A DNA stretch of 64,000 bases from Halanaerobiaceae bacterium (GTDB lineage: Bacteria > Bacillota > Halanaerobiia > Halanaerobiales > Halarsenatibacteraceae), in contig PWEJ01000077.1 of the NCBI GenBank assembly GCA_003553485.1, positions 1 through 64,000 on the forward strand, given 5' to 3'. Position numbers and translations under genes: made by a program. Below the pieces are notes generated by a model. It saw nothing but the letters and a program-made list of their open reading frames with translations, was not told the DNA's origin and searched no databases. Shown one piece after another: positions 9,376 to 19,808 of the stretch (its first letter is position 1; each line of letters opens with the position of its first letter).

Positions 9376-10284
9376 TTGCCGGCAAAGAAAAATATTCAAT
9401 TTGGCAAACATCAACTTTTAATTGTTATTTTAATTTTGCTCTTTTTTGTATCACCTTTATTTTTAGCAACAGAGGGCAATGATTATTTAACCCTTCATTT
9501 TATCGATGTCGGCCAGGGTGATGCAATCTTATTGACATCCAGATCTGGAATAAATATTCTCATTGATGGAGGTCTGCCACAACAGGATAATTTTTATCAC
9601 CTGAATTTCTATCTAAAATCTCTGGGAATCAAAGAATTGGATGCTGTTTTTTTAAGCCATCCGCATTTAGACCACATGGGTGGTTTGATTCAGGTTTTAG
9701 ATGAATTTAAGGTGAGAAAATTTTTTGACACTAAAGTTGAGAGTAGTTCACAAACTTATTTAAAATTACTAGATATAATTGCTTATCATGATATAGTCTA
9801 TCATCAAATTCATCGTGGTGATAGAGTGAGGATTGGTGAATTTGATTTTTCTGTCTTGCATCCGCGCCGAGAATTTTTGTTGGGCAGTCTTAATAATCTA
9901 TCGATGGTCTTAGAAATGGAGAAAAAAGGCCTAACTGTATTATTTACCGGTGATATAGAGCTAGGGACAGAAAAAGAGTTATTAAGAAATAACAAATTAT
10001 CTCCAGTTGATATCTTGAAGGTTGCTCATCACGGAAGTTTAACTTCAAGTGCTAAAGATTTTTTATTAAAAATAGAACCTCAAATTGCTGTAATTCAGTC
10101 TGGAGAAAATAGTTTTGGCCATCCTTCTGATGTTGTTATAACTAGATTGCAAAATAAGAATATAACAACCTATAGAACAGATAAAGATGGTGATATTATC
10201 TTTAGCTGGGATGGCAGGAAACTATACTTACAGGAAGTGAATTTTCTTACTAGAGTTAGGAAATTATTCAGCAAAGCAAGTTAG
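9376..10284 (+). CDS. ComEC-like metallo-beta-lactamase protein, membrane anchored
   Basis: 302 residues, TTG start at 9376 behind AGGGGGAGA. Residues 11-30 are a hydrophobic anchor (LLIVILILLFFVSPLFL). The catalytic domain faces outward by inference. Metal-binding motifs match the C-terminal domain of ComEC: HFIDVGQGDAILL, SHPHLDHMGG, FTGDIE, and VAHHGSLTSS. The ComEC channel helices are absent, so this is the free-standing nuclease/hydrolase type often annotated as late competence protein. Its substrate is probably DNA or a nucleotide; this is inference. It lies 33 bases before polA and may share its transcript. Confidence 0.85.
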   Translation: MPAKKNIQFGKHQLLIVILILLFFVSPLFLATEGNDYLTLHFIDVGQGDAILLTSRSGINILIDGGLPQQDNFYHLNFYLKSLGIKELDAVFLSHPHLDHMGGLIQVLDEFKVRKFFDTKVESSSQTYLKLLDIIAYHDIVYHQIHRGDRVRIGEFDFSVLHPRREFLLGSLNNLSMVLEMEKKGLTVLFTGDIELGTEKELLRNNKLSPVDILKVAHHGSLTSSAKDFLLKIEPQIAVIQSGENSFGHPSDVVITRLQNKNITTYRTDKDGDIIFSWDGRKLYLQEVNFLTRVRKLFSKAS

Positions 10285-10317
10285 AATAAATATTAATCAT
10301 TTTTGAGGAGTGAAAAA

Positions 10318-12936
10318 ATGTCGGGAAAAGAAGATATCGAAGAGACAATATATCTAATAGATACCTACAGCTTAGCTCATAGAGCTTTTTATGCCCTACC
10401 CCTGCTTACCAATTCAGCTGGAGAATACACCAATGCAGCCTTTGGTTTTACCAAAATGCTTCTTAGTTTGATTGATGATAAATCACCTGATATGATTGCA
10501 GCTGCCTTCGACAAAGAAGGACCGACCTTTCGCCATGAGAGTTATGAGGATTATAAAGCTGATAGAAAGGAAACTCCGGCGGAGCTAAAACCACAATTTT
10601 CATTAATAAGAAAAGTTTTGGCTGGTCTAAATATTCCTATCTATGAAAAAAAGGGTTTTGAGGCTGATGATGTAATCGGTACTCTAGCCAAGCAGGCTGC
10701 CTCTCAGGGCTATAAGGTTATTATTATTACCGGTGATCGAGATGCTTTACAGTTGGTAGAAAAAAATATAGAAATAATGTACACACGTAAGGGGCTAAGT
10801 GATATTGTGACCTATGACTTAGCTAAAATAGAGAAAGAGTATGAGCTTTCCCCGGAGCAATTGATTGATATGAAAGGATTGATGGGGGATAGCTCTGATA
10901 ATATTCCCGGGGTGCCAGGAATTGGAGAAAAGACGGCAACCAAACTATTAAAAGAATTTAATGATATGGAAACAATTTTAGCTAATATAGATAGTGTTTC
11001 CGGAAAAAAGAGAAAAGAAAACTTAAAAAAATACTCAGAGCAGGCTAAGATGAGTAAAAAATTAGGTGAAATAGAAACAGAAGTGCCTATCGAATTTGAC
11101 TCTGATTATTGTCGCTGGGGCGATTTTGATGAAGGAGAGGCCTATGAAATTTTTTCTGAATTAGAATTTAATTCTCTTTTAGATAGATTTGCAGCAGATA
11201 GAAAAATGGTGACATCTGAAGATTTATCAATCATGGCTTTAGAGGAGAATTTAGCCAAATTTAAATCCAAGCTCAAAGATACAGGCTTTATCCATTTAGC
11301 TACCCACTTAAAAAATTATGATATGCCGATAAAAAGCAAAGGAGAAATACTATTATCTCCAGATGGAGAAGAGATTTTTAAAACTGAGCAAAAAAATTTA
11401 ACCTTAATCTCCAACCTGTTAGCCAATAAAAATATAATTAAACGAATTATTAAGGGGAAGGAGACTTTAATTGCAGCTGGCAAACTGGGGATTGAAATAG
11501 CGAATATAAAATTCGAGCCTCAATTAGCTGCCTATCTTTTAGAACCCTCCGGTAGTGTTCCTGAAATTGCGGAAATAATAGAAAATGAACTTAAAGTTGT
11601 AGTAGCAGATGATTTAACTCCTGAAGAGATTATGGCTTTTTCCCTTATAAAACTACAGCAATTAGAGGAAAACTTCCGGCACAAATTACAGGAAAATCAG
11701 CTGGAAAGCTTATATGATAATATTGAACTGCCATTATTATATCCCCTGGCAGAAATGGAACTTAACGGAATTAAACTTGATTGTGAATATTTAGAGGAAT
11801 TAAAGGAAAGCTGGTCTCAGAAGATTGCAGAGATTGAAGAGGAAGCTTATAAATTAGCCGGCCAGGAATTTAACTTGAATTCTCCTAAACAGGTAGGAGA
11901 GATTTTATTTGAAGAAATAGGCTTGCCGGTGATAAAAAAGACTAAGACAGGCTATTCTACAAGCATTTCTGTATTAGAAAAGCTTAAAGATAAACATGAG
12001 ATAGTTCCCTTGATTATTGAATATCGCCACTGGTCAAAGCTCAAATCCACTTATTTAGAAGCATTACCCCCTTTATTAAATGATGAGACAGGAAGGCTGC
12101 ATACCAGTTTTAATCAGATGGTTACGGCGACTGGAAGATTATCAAGTACCAATCCCAACTTACAAAATATACCTATTAGAAGTGAAGAAGGCAGGGAGAT
12201 AAGAAAAGCCTTCGTTCCTGGCCCTGAAGACTGGTTATTATTAGCAGCTGATTATTCTCAGATTGAATTAAGAATTCTGGCTCATATCAGCCAGGATGAA
12301 AATCTCCTGCAAACATACCAGGAGGGTGGAGATATCCATAACGAAACAGCCAGCAAAATTTTTGAAGTAGGCAGAGATGAAGTTACAGGGAATATGCGCC
12401 GAAAAGCGAAGGTGATTAATTTTGGTATTGCCTATGGGATGAGTGCCTATCGTCTGGCAAATGATCTGGATATTAGCCAACAGGAAGCTGAGAAATATAT
12501 CAATAAATACTTTGAACGCTTTTCAGGGGTAAAAAAATATATGGATGAAATCTGTGAAAAGGCTCGAGAACAGGGCTATGTTACTACAATACTTGATAGA
12601 AAGAGATATATTCCTGAAATTAATAGTCAAAATTATCATAGGCGTTCTTTTGCTGAAAGAACAGCCATCAATACCCCCATCCAGGGCAGTGCTGCTGATA
12701 TCATGAAAATTGCCATGAATGATGTTTATGATCTATTAAAGAAAGATAATTGGCAGAGCAAATTATTGCTGCAAGTCCATGATGAGCTGGTGTTAGAGTT
12801 ACCAGAGGAAGAACTAACCCAGATTGCTCCCTTAATTAAAGAAAAAATGGAAAAGGTCTATGATTTAGCAGTTCCCCTGATAGTCGATTTAGAAACGGGA
12901 CCCAACTGGAAAGATAAAAGTAAATTCCAGGTTTGA
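10318..12936 (+). CDS. polA: DNA polymerase I
   Basis: 872 residues. ATG at 10318 is preferred because GAGGAG at 10305-10310 is well spaced; the TTG at 10303 overlaps it. N-terminal 5'-3' nuclease domain (IDTYSLAHRAF, GFEADDVIGTLA, GDRDALQLV, SDNIPGVPGIGEKTA). The central proofreading domain is present but lacks the DxE catalytic residues (a TGFIHLATHLKNY segment occupies that place), so 3'-5' exonuclease is probably inactive, as in Bacillus and Thermus. Polymerase motifs: A at DYSQIELR (D645), B RRKAKVINFGIAYG, C HDE with D822/E823. It functions in repair and Okazaki-fragment processing. It heads a polA-mutM-coaE-mgsA operon. Confidence 0.98.
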   Translation: MSGKEDIEETIYLIDTYSLAHRAFYALPLLTNSAGEYTNAAFGFTKMLLSLIDDKSPDMIAAAFDKEGPTFRHESYEDYKADRKETPAELKPQFSLIRKVLAGLNIPIYEKKGFEADDVIGTLAKQAASQGYKVIIITGDRDALQLVEKNIEIMYTRKGLSDIVTYDLAKIEKEYELSPEQLIDMKGLMGDSSDNIPGVPGIGEKTATKLLKEFNDMETILANIDSVSGKKRKENLKKYSEQAKMSKKLGEIETEVPIEFDSDYCRWGDFDEGEAYEIFSELEFNSLLDRFAADRKMVTSEDLSIMALEENLAKFKSKLKDTGFIHLATHLKNYDMPIKSKGEILLSPDGEEIFKTEQKNLTLISNLLANKNIIKRIIKGKETLIAAGKLGIEIANIKFEPQLAAYLLEPSGSVPEIAEIIENELKVVVADDLTPEEIMAFSLIKLQQLEENFRHKLQENQLESLYDNIELPLLYPLAEMELNGIKLDCEYLEELKESWSQKIAEIEEEAYKLAGQEFNLNSPKQVGEILFEEIGLPVIKKTKTGYSTSISVLEKLKDKHEIVPLIIEYRHWSKLKSTYLEALPPLLNDETGRLHTSFNQMVTATGRLSSTNPNLQNIPIRSEEGREIRKAFVPGPEDWLLLAADYSQIELRILAHISQDENLLQTYQEGGDIHNETASKIFEVGRDEVTGNMRRKAKVINFGIAYGMSAYRLANDLDISQQEAEKYINKYFERFSGVKKYMDEICEKAREQGYVTTILDRKRYIPEINSQNYHRRSFAERTAINTPIQGSAADIMKIAMNDVYDLLKKDNWQSKLLLQVHDELVLELPEEELTQIAPLIKEKMEKVYDLAVPLIVDLETGPNWKDKSKFQV

Positions 12937-12965
12937 TTAATAGAATTTAAGAGAGTGGTGACAGG

Positions 12966-13793
12966 ATGCCAGAATTACCAGAAGTAGAAACCGTAGTTAA
13001 AAGTTTACAGAGGGAGATATGTGGCCAGATTATAGAAAAGGTCCTGGTTACAGAGGAGATGATTATCGGTTATCCTTCGGATGTTGAAGATTTTAAAGCT
13101 AGGCTCAAAAACAAAGAAATTTTAGAGCTAAGAAGAAGGGGAAAATATATAGTTATTAGATTATCAGCAAATTTTCTCTTAATAATTCATCTGCGCATGA
13201 CAGGTCAACTGCTGGTTAAAGATAGAGGGGCAGATAAGGAAAAACATACCCATGTTATTATAGAATTCAAAGAGGGTTTTGATTTGAGATTTAATAATGT
13301 CCGGAAATTTGGCAGGATGTACCTGGTGACTGAAGAGGAGCTAGAACAGGCAGGCGGCTTTACAGAGCTGGGTCCAGAACCCTTGTCTGCAAATTTTGAC
13401 TTTGCTTATTTTTCCGGCCTTACTCAAAAAAGTCGGCAGAAGATAAAAGCCCTATTATTAGACCAGAGGAAAATTGCTGGTTTAGGAAATATCTATACCG
13501 ATGAAGCTCTTTATCGCTCCGGTATTGACCCACAAAGGCCTGCCAATAGTTTGACGTCTAAGGAGATAAAAAAGTTACTGAAAAATATAAAAAAGGTTTT
13601 ACAGGCTGGAATAAAATATAACGGGACTACCTTTAGTGATTATGTCAATGCCTTAGGAGAAAGCGGTAGTTTTCAAGAAAAATTATTGGTTTATGGCCGA
13701 AAAGGAGAGAGTTGCAACTACTGTGGATGCAACATTAGTAAAGACAAAGTAGCTGGCAGGTCAACTCATTTTTGTCCTGAATGTCAGAGCTAA
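12966..13793 (+). CDS. mutM: Formamidopyrimidine-DNA glycosylase
   Basis: 275 residues. The processed N-terminus PELPEVETVV supplies the catalytic Pro2 and Glu3. A Lys in RRRGKYIVI and the helix-two-turn-helix LLLDQRKIAGLGNIYTDEAL are conserved, and the C-terminal zinc finger is intact (CNYCGC ... CPEC). It removes 8-oxoguanine and formamidopyrimidines and nicks the strand. It sits 29 bases after polA and 13 before coaE, an order common in Firmicutes. Confidence 0.97.
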   Translation: MPELPEVETVVKSLQREICGQIIEKVLVTEEMIIGYPSDVEDFKARLKNKEILELRRRGKYIVIRLSANFLLIIHLRMTGQLLVKDRGADKEKHTHVIIEFKEGFDLRFNNVRKFGRMYLVTEEELEQAGGFTELGPEPLSANFDFAYFSGLTQKSRQKIKALLLDQRKIAGLGNIYTDEALYRSGIDPQRPANSLTSKEIKKLLKNIKKVLQAGIKYNGTTFSDYVNALGESGSFQEKLLVYGRKGESCNYCGCNISKDKVAGRSTHFCPECQS

Positions 13794-13806
13794 AAGGGGG
13801 GTATTC

Positions 13807-14403
13807 ATGTCATTAGGTCTCACCGGGGGTATAGCTACGGGCAAAAGCACCGCTGGCAAGAAGTTAAAGGAGCTGGGAGCGAAGGTTGTTGATGCTGATA
13901 AAATAGCCCATAAAGTTATAGAGCCAGAGGGAAAAGCTTACCAGGAGGTAGTGGATTACTTTGGTGAAAGAATTTTAACATCAGCTGGTGGAATCGACCG
14001 AAAAAAGTTAGGAGAAATAGTCTTTGCCGATGCTACCGAAAGAAAAAAACTAGAGGAAATAACCCATCCCTATATTATCAAGACAATCAAGGATATTATT
14101 AAAAAAGAAGAGAACAATTATAAAATTGTTTTAGAGGCCCCTCTATTATATGAGGTGGGATTAGAGGAGTTGGTCAAAGAAGTCTGGGTAATTTCGGCCT
14201 CTGTAACAAATCAAATAAAAAGATTGCAAAATAGAGATGGATTAAATCGAAGGGAGGCTATAAAGAGAATTGATAGCCAGTTGCCTTTAGCTGAAAAGGA
14301 AAAGAGAGCAGATCTGGTCATTTATAATAATGGAACTAAAGATGAATTATATAATAAAATAACCAAGGCCTGGAAAGATTGGGTTGAGAACAAAGGAGGA
14401 TAA
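13807..14403 (+). CDS. coaE: Dephospho-CoA kinase
   Basis: 198 residues, last step of coenzyme A synthesis. P-loop GGIATGKST at residues 7-15, DADKIAHKVIEPEG substrate segment, ITHPYI and the lid region EAPLLYEVGLEE. ATG follows a G-rich ribosome site. It is followed after three bases by mgsA, so the two are certainly co-transcribed. Confidence 0.97.
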   Translation: MSLGLTGGIATGKSTAGKKLKELGAKVVDADKIAHKVIEPEGKAYQEVVDYFGERILTSAGGIDRKKLGEIVFADATERKKLEEITHPYIIKTIKDIIKKEENNYKIVLEAPLLYEVGLEELVKEVWVISASVTNQIKRLQNRDGLNRREAIKRIDSQLPLAEKEKRADLVIYNNGTKDELYNKITKAWKDWVENKGG

Positions 14404-14406
14404 AAA

Positions 14407-14805
14407 ATGCGCCTGGCCTTAATTGCCCATGATAAAAAGAAAAAGGACATCATAGACTTAGCAAGAAAATGGCAGGAACAGTTAGCCCGCTGTGACCTGG
14501 TGGCGACAGGAACTACCGGAAAAATAATCAATGATGAAGTCAAACTGGCAGTTAACAGAAAAGCATCGGGCCCCCTGGGGGGAGATCAGATGATAGGTGC
14601 TGAAGTAGCAGAAAATAAATTAGCAGCAGTAATTTTCTTGCGTGACCCTCTAACTGCCCAGCCTCATGAACCAGACGTTTCAGCCCTGCTTAGAGTTTGT
14701 GATGTTCATAATGTTCCCCTGGCAACTAATTTAGCCAGTGCTGAGATATTATTGAAATCCCTTTTTCATAAAACCAATTCTGGTGATAATGATGATATTA
14801 TTTAA
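14407..14805 (+). CDS. mgsA: Methylglyoxal synthase
   Basis: 132 residues, near the usual Firmicutes size. It converts dihydroxyacetone phosphate to methylglyoxal and phosphate, an overflow route when phosphate is low. Conserved residues: LIAHDKKK at the N-terminus, TGTTG phosphate loop, [11 protein letters not shown] with the catalytic Asp, and [22 protein letters not shown]. The 3' end overlaps the next reading frame, which begins at 14783 or a few codons later. Confidence 0.96.
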   Translation: MRLALIAHDKKKKDIIDLARKWQEQLARCDLVATGTTGKIINDEVKLAVNRKASGPLGGDQMIGAEVAENKLAAVIFLRDPLTAQPHEPDVSALLRVCDVHNVPLATNLASAEILLKSLFHKTNSGDNDDII

Positions 14806-16186
14806 AAAATTAGCTCGAAGTAAGATTTTGTTGACCTTTTTATTATTAGTCCTTTTATTATTTATGTCGACTCTATGCTCTGAATTTCTGGCTGACGGAG
14901 ATCTTTTGGCGGCAGATAGTCGTATGATTTTAGCACCAGTCCCTCAATTTGGCCTTGATCCTCATTTTAACTGGGAAGAGAATAAAGAGTATTTATTTAG
15001 TGAGTTATATCATTACCTTTATAAATATGACCATGAAGAAAAGGAGTTAAAAAACTGGCTGGCTGAAGATTTTCCTGAGATAACAGAAACAGATTCGGGA
15101 GATTATCAGTTTAAAATAAATATATCCTCTGATTATAATTTTAAAAGTGGCAGAAAAATAGAACCTAAAGATATAAAATATAGCATTTTAAGATTAATGT
15201 TAATTGATAGCCCTGATAGTGGGGCAGGATATTTATGGAATGTTATCTTTGGAGTGGATGGTCTGTCAGATTTTATCAGTCAGAAGACTGATTATAATAG
15301 AGCAGTTGAACTTTCCTCACAAAAATCTCTGGAATTATATAATAAAATTAAAGCCAGAATAAAAACCAATAATAATTCAATCATTTTCAAAACAGATCAA
15401 TTGATAGATTTAAGTTATCTGCTTTCTTCTTTATCACCCTGGGCGGCGATTTTGGATAGAAAAGTGATTGAAGATAGAGGAGGATGGCAGGGCAGGCCCG
15501 AAAGCTGGGTTTATTATCATAGAACCAGGGAAGAAAGAGAACCTCCCTTATATGATAATAATCAGGCAGGTAGAGCAGAATATCAAGTTGTTAACTATCG
15601 CGCCGGGAGCCTCTTGAATCTGCAAAAAAGAACTTCTGGAGGTGATAGGGAAGGAATTGAAATAATTTTTGATACCAGCCGAAGAGCAGGAGTAGCTGAG
15701 GCAATAAAAAAAGACCTCTATGAATTTATTCAGTTCACTGAAGCTGATAAGAAAAAATACCAGGATATTTTAGCAAGCTCCAAATTATTTGAAAGCAAAC
15801 GGAGTTTTTCAAATAGCAATATTTATTTAATAGCAGGAGACTATAAGCAAGATTTTGAGGATAAGCGGGAACTAATATATTATAAAGGCAGTGATAACCA
15901 AGAAACTTTAGCCACTGATATTAAAAATTACAAAGATTTTGATTTAGATGATAACAAAACTTGGAATATTAAAGGTTATCAGTGGTCTTTATATTTACAG
16001 AAATTAGCATCGGGCGCCTTTGATTTTGCTATTATGGAATGGCATCATCCCTATCCTGAAAAAGAAGTGCCTGAATTTTTAACCAGGAATAGATATTTAG
16101 CTCCTGAGATAGAAATTTTACAGAGGCTTGCCACTCCTGTTGTGTATCAATATGGCTTTTTGGGCAATGACGCATTAAATCATTGA
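14783..16186 (+). CDS. Family-5 (oligopeptide-type) solute-binding-like protein
   Basis: 467 residues, shorter than most family-5 binding proteins (about 520-600). GTG at 14783 is the longest start; ATG at 14789 or 14792 is equally possible and no good ribosome site decides. Residues about 8-30 form a membrane/signal segment; the Cys there lacks a normal lipobox. The family pattern is visible: PQFGLDPHF, then [13 protein letters not shown] and PDSGAGYLW. The second half is poorly recognisable. It overlaps mgsA, and oppD-oppF follow under a separate promoter; no oppB/oppC is present. It may be a divergent or decaying binding protein. Confidence 0.7.
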   Translation: MIMMILFKKLARSKILLTFLLLVLLLFMSTLCSEFLADGDLLAADSRMILAPVPQFGLDPHFNWEENKEYLFSELYHYLYKYDHEEKELKNWLAEDFPEITETDSGDYQFKINISSDYNFKSGRKIEPKDIKYSILRLMLIDSPDSGAGYLWNVIFGVDGLSDFISQKTDYNRAVELSSQKSLELYNKIKARIKTNNNSIIFKTDQLIDLSYLLSSLSPWAAILDRKVIEDRGGWQGRPESWVYYHRTREEREPPLYDNNQAGRAEYQVVNYRAGSLLNLQKRTSGGDREGIEIIFDTSRRAGVAEAIKKDLYEFIQFTEADKKKYQDILASSKLFESKRSFSNSNIYLIAGDYKQDFEDKRELIYYKGSDNQETLATDIKNYKDFDLDDNKTWNIKGYQWSLYLQKLASGAFDFAIMEWHHPYPEKEVPEFLTRNRYLAPEIEILQRLATPVVYQYGFLGNDALNH

Positions 16187-16188
16187 AT

Positions 16189-16217
16189 TTGACACTTATT
16201 ATTAAGTGGGATATAAT
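16189..16217 (+). promoter_or_regulatory. Consensus sigma-A promoter for oppDF
   Basis: TTGACA (16189-16194), 17 bases, TATAAT (16212-16217): exact consensus hexamers. It begins three bases after the preceding stop codon. Confidence 0.85.
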
Positions 16218-16299
16218 TTAATATGTACTTTTATAGCTATAATTAAATTGTTATTAATATCAATACTTAATTAACTTTAACAAAAGGCAGGTGAGTTTC

Positions 16300-17325
16300 T
16301 TGGCTAAGGGAGAGAAACTTGTAGAAGTTAAAAATTTAAAGACCCATTTTTTCACTGAAGAAGGGGTAGTTAAAGCAGTGGACGGGGTGGATTTCGAAAT
16401 TGCCCCGGGAGAAACAGTCGGGATAGTAGGAGAATCTGGCTGTGGTAAGAGTGTTACTTCCCTATCCATAATGAGATTGGTGGAATCCCCTCCAGGCAGG
16501 ATAGTAGAGGGAGAGATAATGTTTAAGGGTAGAGATTTGACCAAGATATCAGAAAAGGAAATGAGGAAGATACGGGGTAACGAGATATCCATGATCTTTC
16601 AGGAACCCATGACTTCCTTAAATCCTGTATATACCGTGGGAGACCAGATCTCTGAAGCTATAATTTTGCATAAAAAAGCATCCAAAAAAGAAGCCCGGTC
16701 TCAGGCAGTGGAGATGCTGCGCAAGGTAGGGATACCTCTGCCGGAGCAGCGAGTAGATGAATACCCTCACCAGCTCAGTGGAGGTATGAGACAGCGGGTT
16801 ATGATAGCGATGGCCCTCTCCTGTGACCCGGAGCTTCTTATAGCTGATGAGCCTACCACGGCCCTGGATGTAACCATTCAGGCTCAGATTTTAGATCTTA
16901 TGAATAGCCTGAAGAAGGAATTTGGCATGGCGATAATGATGATTACCCATGATTTGGGAGTAATAGCAGAAGTTTCAGATAGAATAGCAGTTATGTATGC
17001 CGGAAGAATAATGGAATATACCGATGCTAACTCACTTTTTCAAAATCCCATGCATCCCTATACCTGGGGTTTGATGCGTTCGATACCGCTGTTACACAAA
17101 GAAGTGGAAAAATTAGATGCTATCCCCGGTATTGTACCCAGTCCCCTGGATTTCCCTGCAGGTTGTAAGTTTAACACTCGCTGCTTTTTAGCAGATGAAC
17201 AGTGTCATCAGGAAGAACCTCCAATAGAGGAAAGAGAAGATGGGCATCAGGTGCGCTGCTGGCATGTGGATAGACTGCAGGAACACAAGAAGCAAAAAAT
17301 GGAGCAAGAAGCTGAGTCAGCTTAA
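16300..17325 (+). CDS. oppD: Oligopeptide/dipeptide ABC transporter ATPase OppD/DppD
   Basis: 341 residues from TTG at 16300, chosen because GGCAGGTGAG (16285-16295) is well spaced; a GTG at 16291 lies inside that site. Walker [10 protein letters not shown]-loop [10 protein letters not shown], signature LSGGMRQR, Walker [14 protein letters not shown]-loop THDLG are intact. The C-terminal oligopeptide-type extension has Cys residues (CKFNTRC...C) that bind an Fe-S cluster in some relatives. It energises uptake of peptides or similar solutes. The permeases must be encoded elsewhere. Confidence 0.93.
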   Translation: MAKGEKLVEVKNLKTHFFTEEGVVKAVDGVDFEIAPGETVGIVGESGCGKSVTSLSIMRLVESPPGRIVEGEIMFKGRDLTKISEKEMRKIRGNEISMIFQEPMTSLNPVYTVGDQISEAIILHKKASKKEARSQAVEMLRKVGIPLPEQRVDEYPHQLSGGMRQRVMIAMALSCDPELLIADEPTTALDVTIQAQILDLMNSLKKEFGMAIMMITHDLGVIAEVSDRIAVMYAGRIMEYTDANSLFQNPMHPYTWGLMRSIPLLHKEVEKLDAIPGIVPSPLDFPAGCKFNTRCFLADEQCHQEEPPIEEREDGHQVRCWHVDRLQEHKKQKMEQEAESA

Positions 17326-17346
17326 TTTTGCTGGAGGTGAAGAAAT

Positions 17347-18339
17347 TTGGCAACAGCACAGGAAGCATTGCTTGAATTAGAAGATGTAAAAAAATACTTC
17401 CCGGTTAAAGCGGGGGTTTTAAAAAGAACAGTTGGTCATGTAAAAGCAGTAGATGGAGTTTCCTTTGCCATTAAAAAAGGAGAGACCCTGGGATTGGTAG
17501 GGGAGTCAGGTTGTGGTAAATCCACCACCGGCCGGACAATCCTTAGACTTTTAGAGGCCACTGATGGTAAGATATTTTTTGAAGGCGAGAATATTTTAGC
17601 CTACGATAAAGATAAGATGCGCTCTTTAAGAAGGCAGATGCAGATAATTTTTCAGGATCCCTATGCTTCTTTAAATCCCAGAATGACAGTGGCCAACATA
17701 ATTGGTGAGCCTTTGAAAATCCATAAATTGGTCAATAGTAAAAAAGAAAGAGATGAAAGAGTTGCTGAGCTTTTGCACAAAGTAGGTCTGCAAAAAGAGC
17801 ACATGAAAAGATATCCCCATGAGTTTTCTGGCGGTCAGCGTCAGCGTATTGGGGTAGCGAGAGCCCTGGCATTAAATCCCAAGTTAATCATCTGTGATGA
17901 GCCAGTATCGGCGTTAGATGTTTCCATTCAGGCCCAGGTTATCAACCTGATGGAGGATTTGCAGGATGAATTTGATCTGACCTATTTATTTATTGCCCAT
18001 GACCTCAGTGTGGTAAAGCATATCAGTGATCGAATAGCAGTAATGTATCTAGGTAAGATTGTGGAACTTGCAGATAAAAAGGAGCTTTTTGAGAATACTC
18101 TTCATCCATATACCAGATCCCTATTATCGGCTATTCCTGTAGCAGATCCCACCTATGAAAAAGAGAGGATTATTTTAGAAGGCGATGTCCCCAGCCCGGT
18201 AGACCCACCTAGTGGTTGTCGTTTTCATCCTCGCTGTCCAGAGGCTCTTGATATGTGCAGTGAAGAGGAGCCAGTCTTTAAAGATTATGGTCAGGGACAT
18301 TGGGCAGCCTGTCATTTGACAGAACGGGAACAGGGATAA
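17347..18339 (+). CDS. oppF: Oligopeptide/dipeptide ABC transporter ATPase OppF/DppF
   Basis: 330 residues, TTG start behind GGAGGTGA, the same initiation layout as oppD. Walker [11 protein letters not shown]-loop [10 protein letters not shown], signature FSGGQRQR, Walker [14 protein letters not shown]-loop AHDLS. The C-terminal [10 protein letters not shown] domain is typical of the second ATPase. It pairs with OppD 21 bases upstream and ends just before a strong terminator, so the operon holds only the two ATPases. Confidence 0.94.
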   Translation: MATAQEALLELEDVKKYFPVKAGVLKRTVGHVKAVDGVSFAIKKGETLGLVGESGCGKSTTGRTILRLLEATDGKIFFEGENILAYDKDKMRSLRRQMQIIFQDPYASLNPRMTVANIIGEPLKIHKLVNSKKERDERVAELLHKVGLQKEHMKRYPHEFSGGQRQRIGVARALALNPKLIICDEPVSALDVSIQAQVINLMEDLQDEFDLTYLFIAHDLSVVKHISDRIAVMYLGKIVELADKKELFENTLHPYTRSLLSAIPVADPTYEKERIILEGDVPSPVDPPSGCRFHPRCPEALDMCSEEEPVFKDYGQGHWAACHLTEREQG

Positions 18340-18364
18340 AAATTCTCCTAATAAAATGATTTAA

Positions 18365-18404
18365 AAAAGCATTTCCAGTCTAAATTTCTGGAAATGCTTT
18401 TTTT
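18365..18404. terminator. Bidirectional terminator between oppF and hflX
   Basis: AAAAGCATTTCCAG (18365-18378) and CTGGAAATGCTTTT (18388-18401) form a perfect 14-bp stem with A- and T-tracts on the two sides, so it can serve both converging genes. Confidence 0.9.
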
Positions 18405-18405
18405 A

Positions 18406-19647
18406 TCATTTAAATATTTTTTTAAGCTGGGAAGCCAAATTTTCAGGGACTAAAGCCTTTAATTTTATACCTTCACTTGTATACTCCTCGCTCTTCATTA
18501 CTCCTTTTTCATGGATGACCTCTATAAGGCCAGCATTATCATAGGGTAGAAGACCAATAACTTCCTCTAATTGTTGATGAATCAAATCTTCTATTCTTAA
18601 AAGCAATGGTGTTATTCCTATATTTTCTTGAGCTGAAATAAAATAAGCTTCTGGATAACTGCTTTTGAGAAAATCCAATTTATTTTCCGTCACCAGATCT
18701 ATCTTATTGAAGACTAATAAATTCGTTTTATTTTTTACCTCTATATCCTTTAAAACCTTTTTTACTATTGCTATTTTTTCTTCAATATTATTTTGCGAGC
18801 TATCAATTACCTGAAGAATAATATCTGCCTGTCTTATTTCTTCTAAAGTTGCTCGAAAAGAGGCTACTAATTGATGAGGCAGGTTTCTTATAAAACCAAC
18901 AGTATCTGTAATTATGGCCTTTTTACCGCTGGGTAGCTCAAATTGTCTTAATGTAGAATCAAGAGTAGCAAATAATTGATCGGCAACTAACTTATCAGCT
19001 TCAGTTAACTGATTTAAAAGAGTGGATTTTCCGGCATTGGTATATCCTGCCAGGGCAATTAAAGGATCAGTTCTTTTTTTTCTCTGCACGCTTCTGGTTT
19101 TAGAGATGTTTTCTAAATCCTTCTTAAGACGATGAATACGCTCATTAATTCTTCTTCGATCTGTCTCTAATTTTGTTTCTCCCGGCCCTCTGGTACCGAT
19201 ACCTCCAGCTAATCGTGAGAGTTCTTCTCCTCTTCCTGTTAACCGGGATAACATATATTCCAACTGAGCTTTTTCAACTTGAAGTTTACTCTCCTTTGTA
19301 TTGGCATGCATAGAGAAGATATCTAAAATCAATTGAGTGCGATCAATAACCCTGACAGCCAGAGCTTCCTCTAGGTTTCTTAACTGAGCTGGAGTAAGTT
19401 CACAGTCGAAAATCACTAGATTAACTGCTAGCTCATTGACAGCATTTTTTAAATCAGCTAATTTTCCCATGCCAATATAATAGGCTGCATTCAAGTTGTC
19501 ATCTCTATGGGTTATTACTCCCTCAACACTACCTCCGGCAGTAATTGTCAACTGCTGCAACTCAGACAAAGATGTCTTCTGGCTGCCCACCAACAAAACC
19601 TGTTCTTTAATACTTTCTGTAGTTATAGTTTTACCTTTAATAGGCAT
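18406..19647 (-). CDS. hflX: GTPase HflX
   Basis: 413 residues, a ribosome-associated GTPase that splits stalled or heat-damaged 70S ribosomes. An N-terminal HflX domain and coiled region (SRLAGGIGTRGPGETKLETD) precede the G domain: G1 GYTNAGKST, G3 DTVGFIRNLP, G4 NKID. The annotated ATG at 19647 directly abuts GGAGGG with no spacer, which is unusual; no alternative ATG/GTG/TTG is evident near it. Single gene between the shared terminator and its own promoter. Confidence 0.95.
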   Translation of the reverse strand: MPIKGKTITTESIKEQVLLVGSQKTSLSELQQLTITAGGSVEGVITHRDDNLNAAYYIGMGKLADLKNAVNELAVNLVIFDCELTPAQLRNLEEALAVRVIDRTQLILDIFSMHANTKESKLQVEKAQLEYMLSRLTGRGEELSRLAGGIGTRGPGETKLETDRRRINERIHRLKKDLENISKTRSVQRKKRTDPLIALAGYTNAGKSTLLNQLTEADKLVADQLFATLDSTLRQFELPSGKKAIITDTVGFIRNLPHQLVASFRATLEEIRQADIILQVIDSSQNNIEEKIAIVKKVLKDIEVKNKTNLLVFNKIDLVTENKLDFLKSSYPEAYFISAQENIGITPLLLRIEDLIHQQLEEVIGLLPYDNAGLIEVIHEKGVMKSEEYTSEGIKLKALVPENLASQLKKIFK

Positions 19648-19676
19648 CCCTCCAAAAAGAATAATTCTGTATGATA

Positions 19677-19704
19677 ATTATAACAAAAAAATTCTGAATT
19701 ACAA
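19677..19704 (-). promoter_or_regulatory. Predicted promoter for hflX
   Basis: Minus strand TTGTAA (19704-19699), 16 bases, TATAAT (19682-19677), about 30 bases before the start. It is divergent from the csoR promoter. Confidence 0.5.
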
Positions 19705-19714
19705 ATGATTTTTC

Positions 19715-19743
19715 TTGACACTGTTAAAAATAAATGATATATT
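19715..19743 (+). promoter_or_regulatory. Promoter of csoR-copZ
   Basis: TTGACA (19715-19720), 17 bases, TATATT (19738-19743). The CsoR-type inverted repeat lies just downstream over the predicted transcription start. Confidence 0.8.
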
Positions 19744-19752
19744 ATTTACAGA

Positions 19753-19769
19753 ATACCCGCTTGGGGTAT
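19753..19769 (+). promoter_or_regulatory. CsoR-type operator
   Basis: Perfect inverted repeat ATACCC-gcttg-GGGTAT, the GC-tract pseudopalindrome bound by CsoR-family repressors. It sits about 10 bases after the -10 box, where a bound repressor would block initiation. Confidence 0.75.
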
Positions 19770-19808
19770 CAATCGAAAATACTTTGTAGTGAAATGGAGG
19801 TTTTATAG

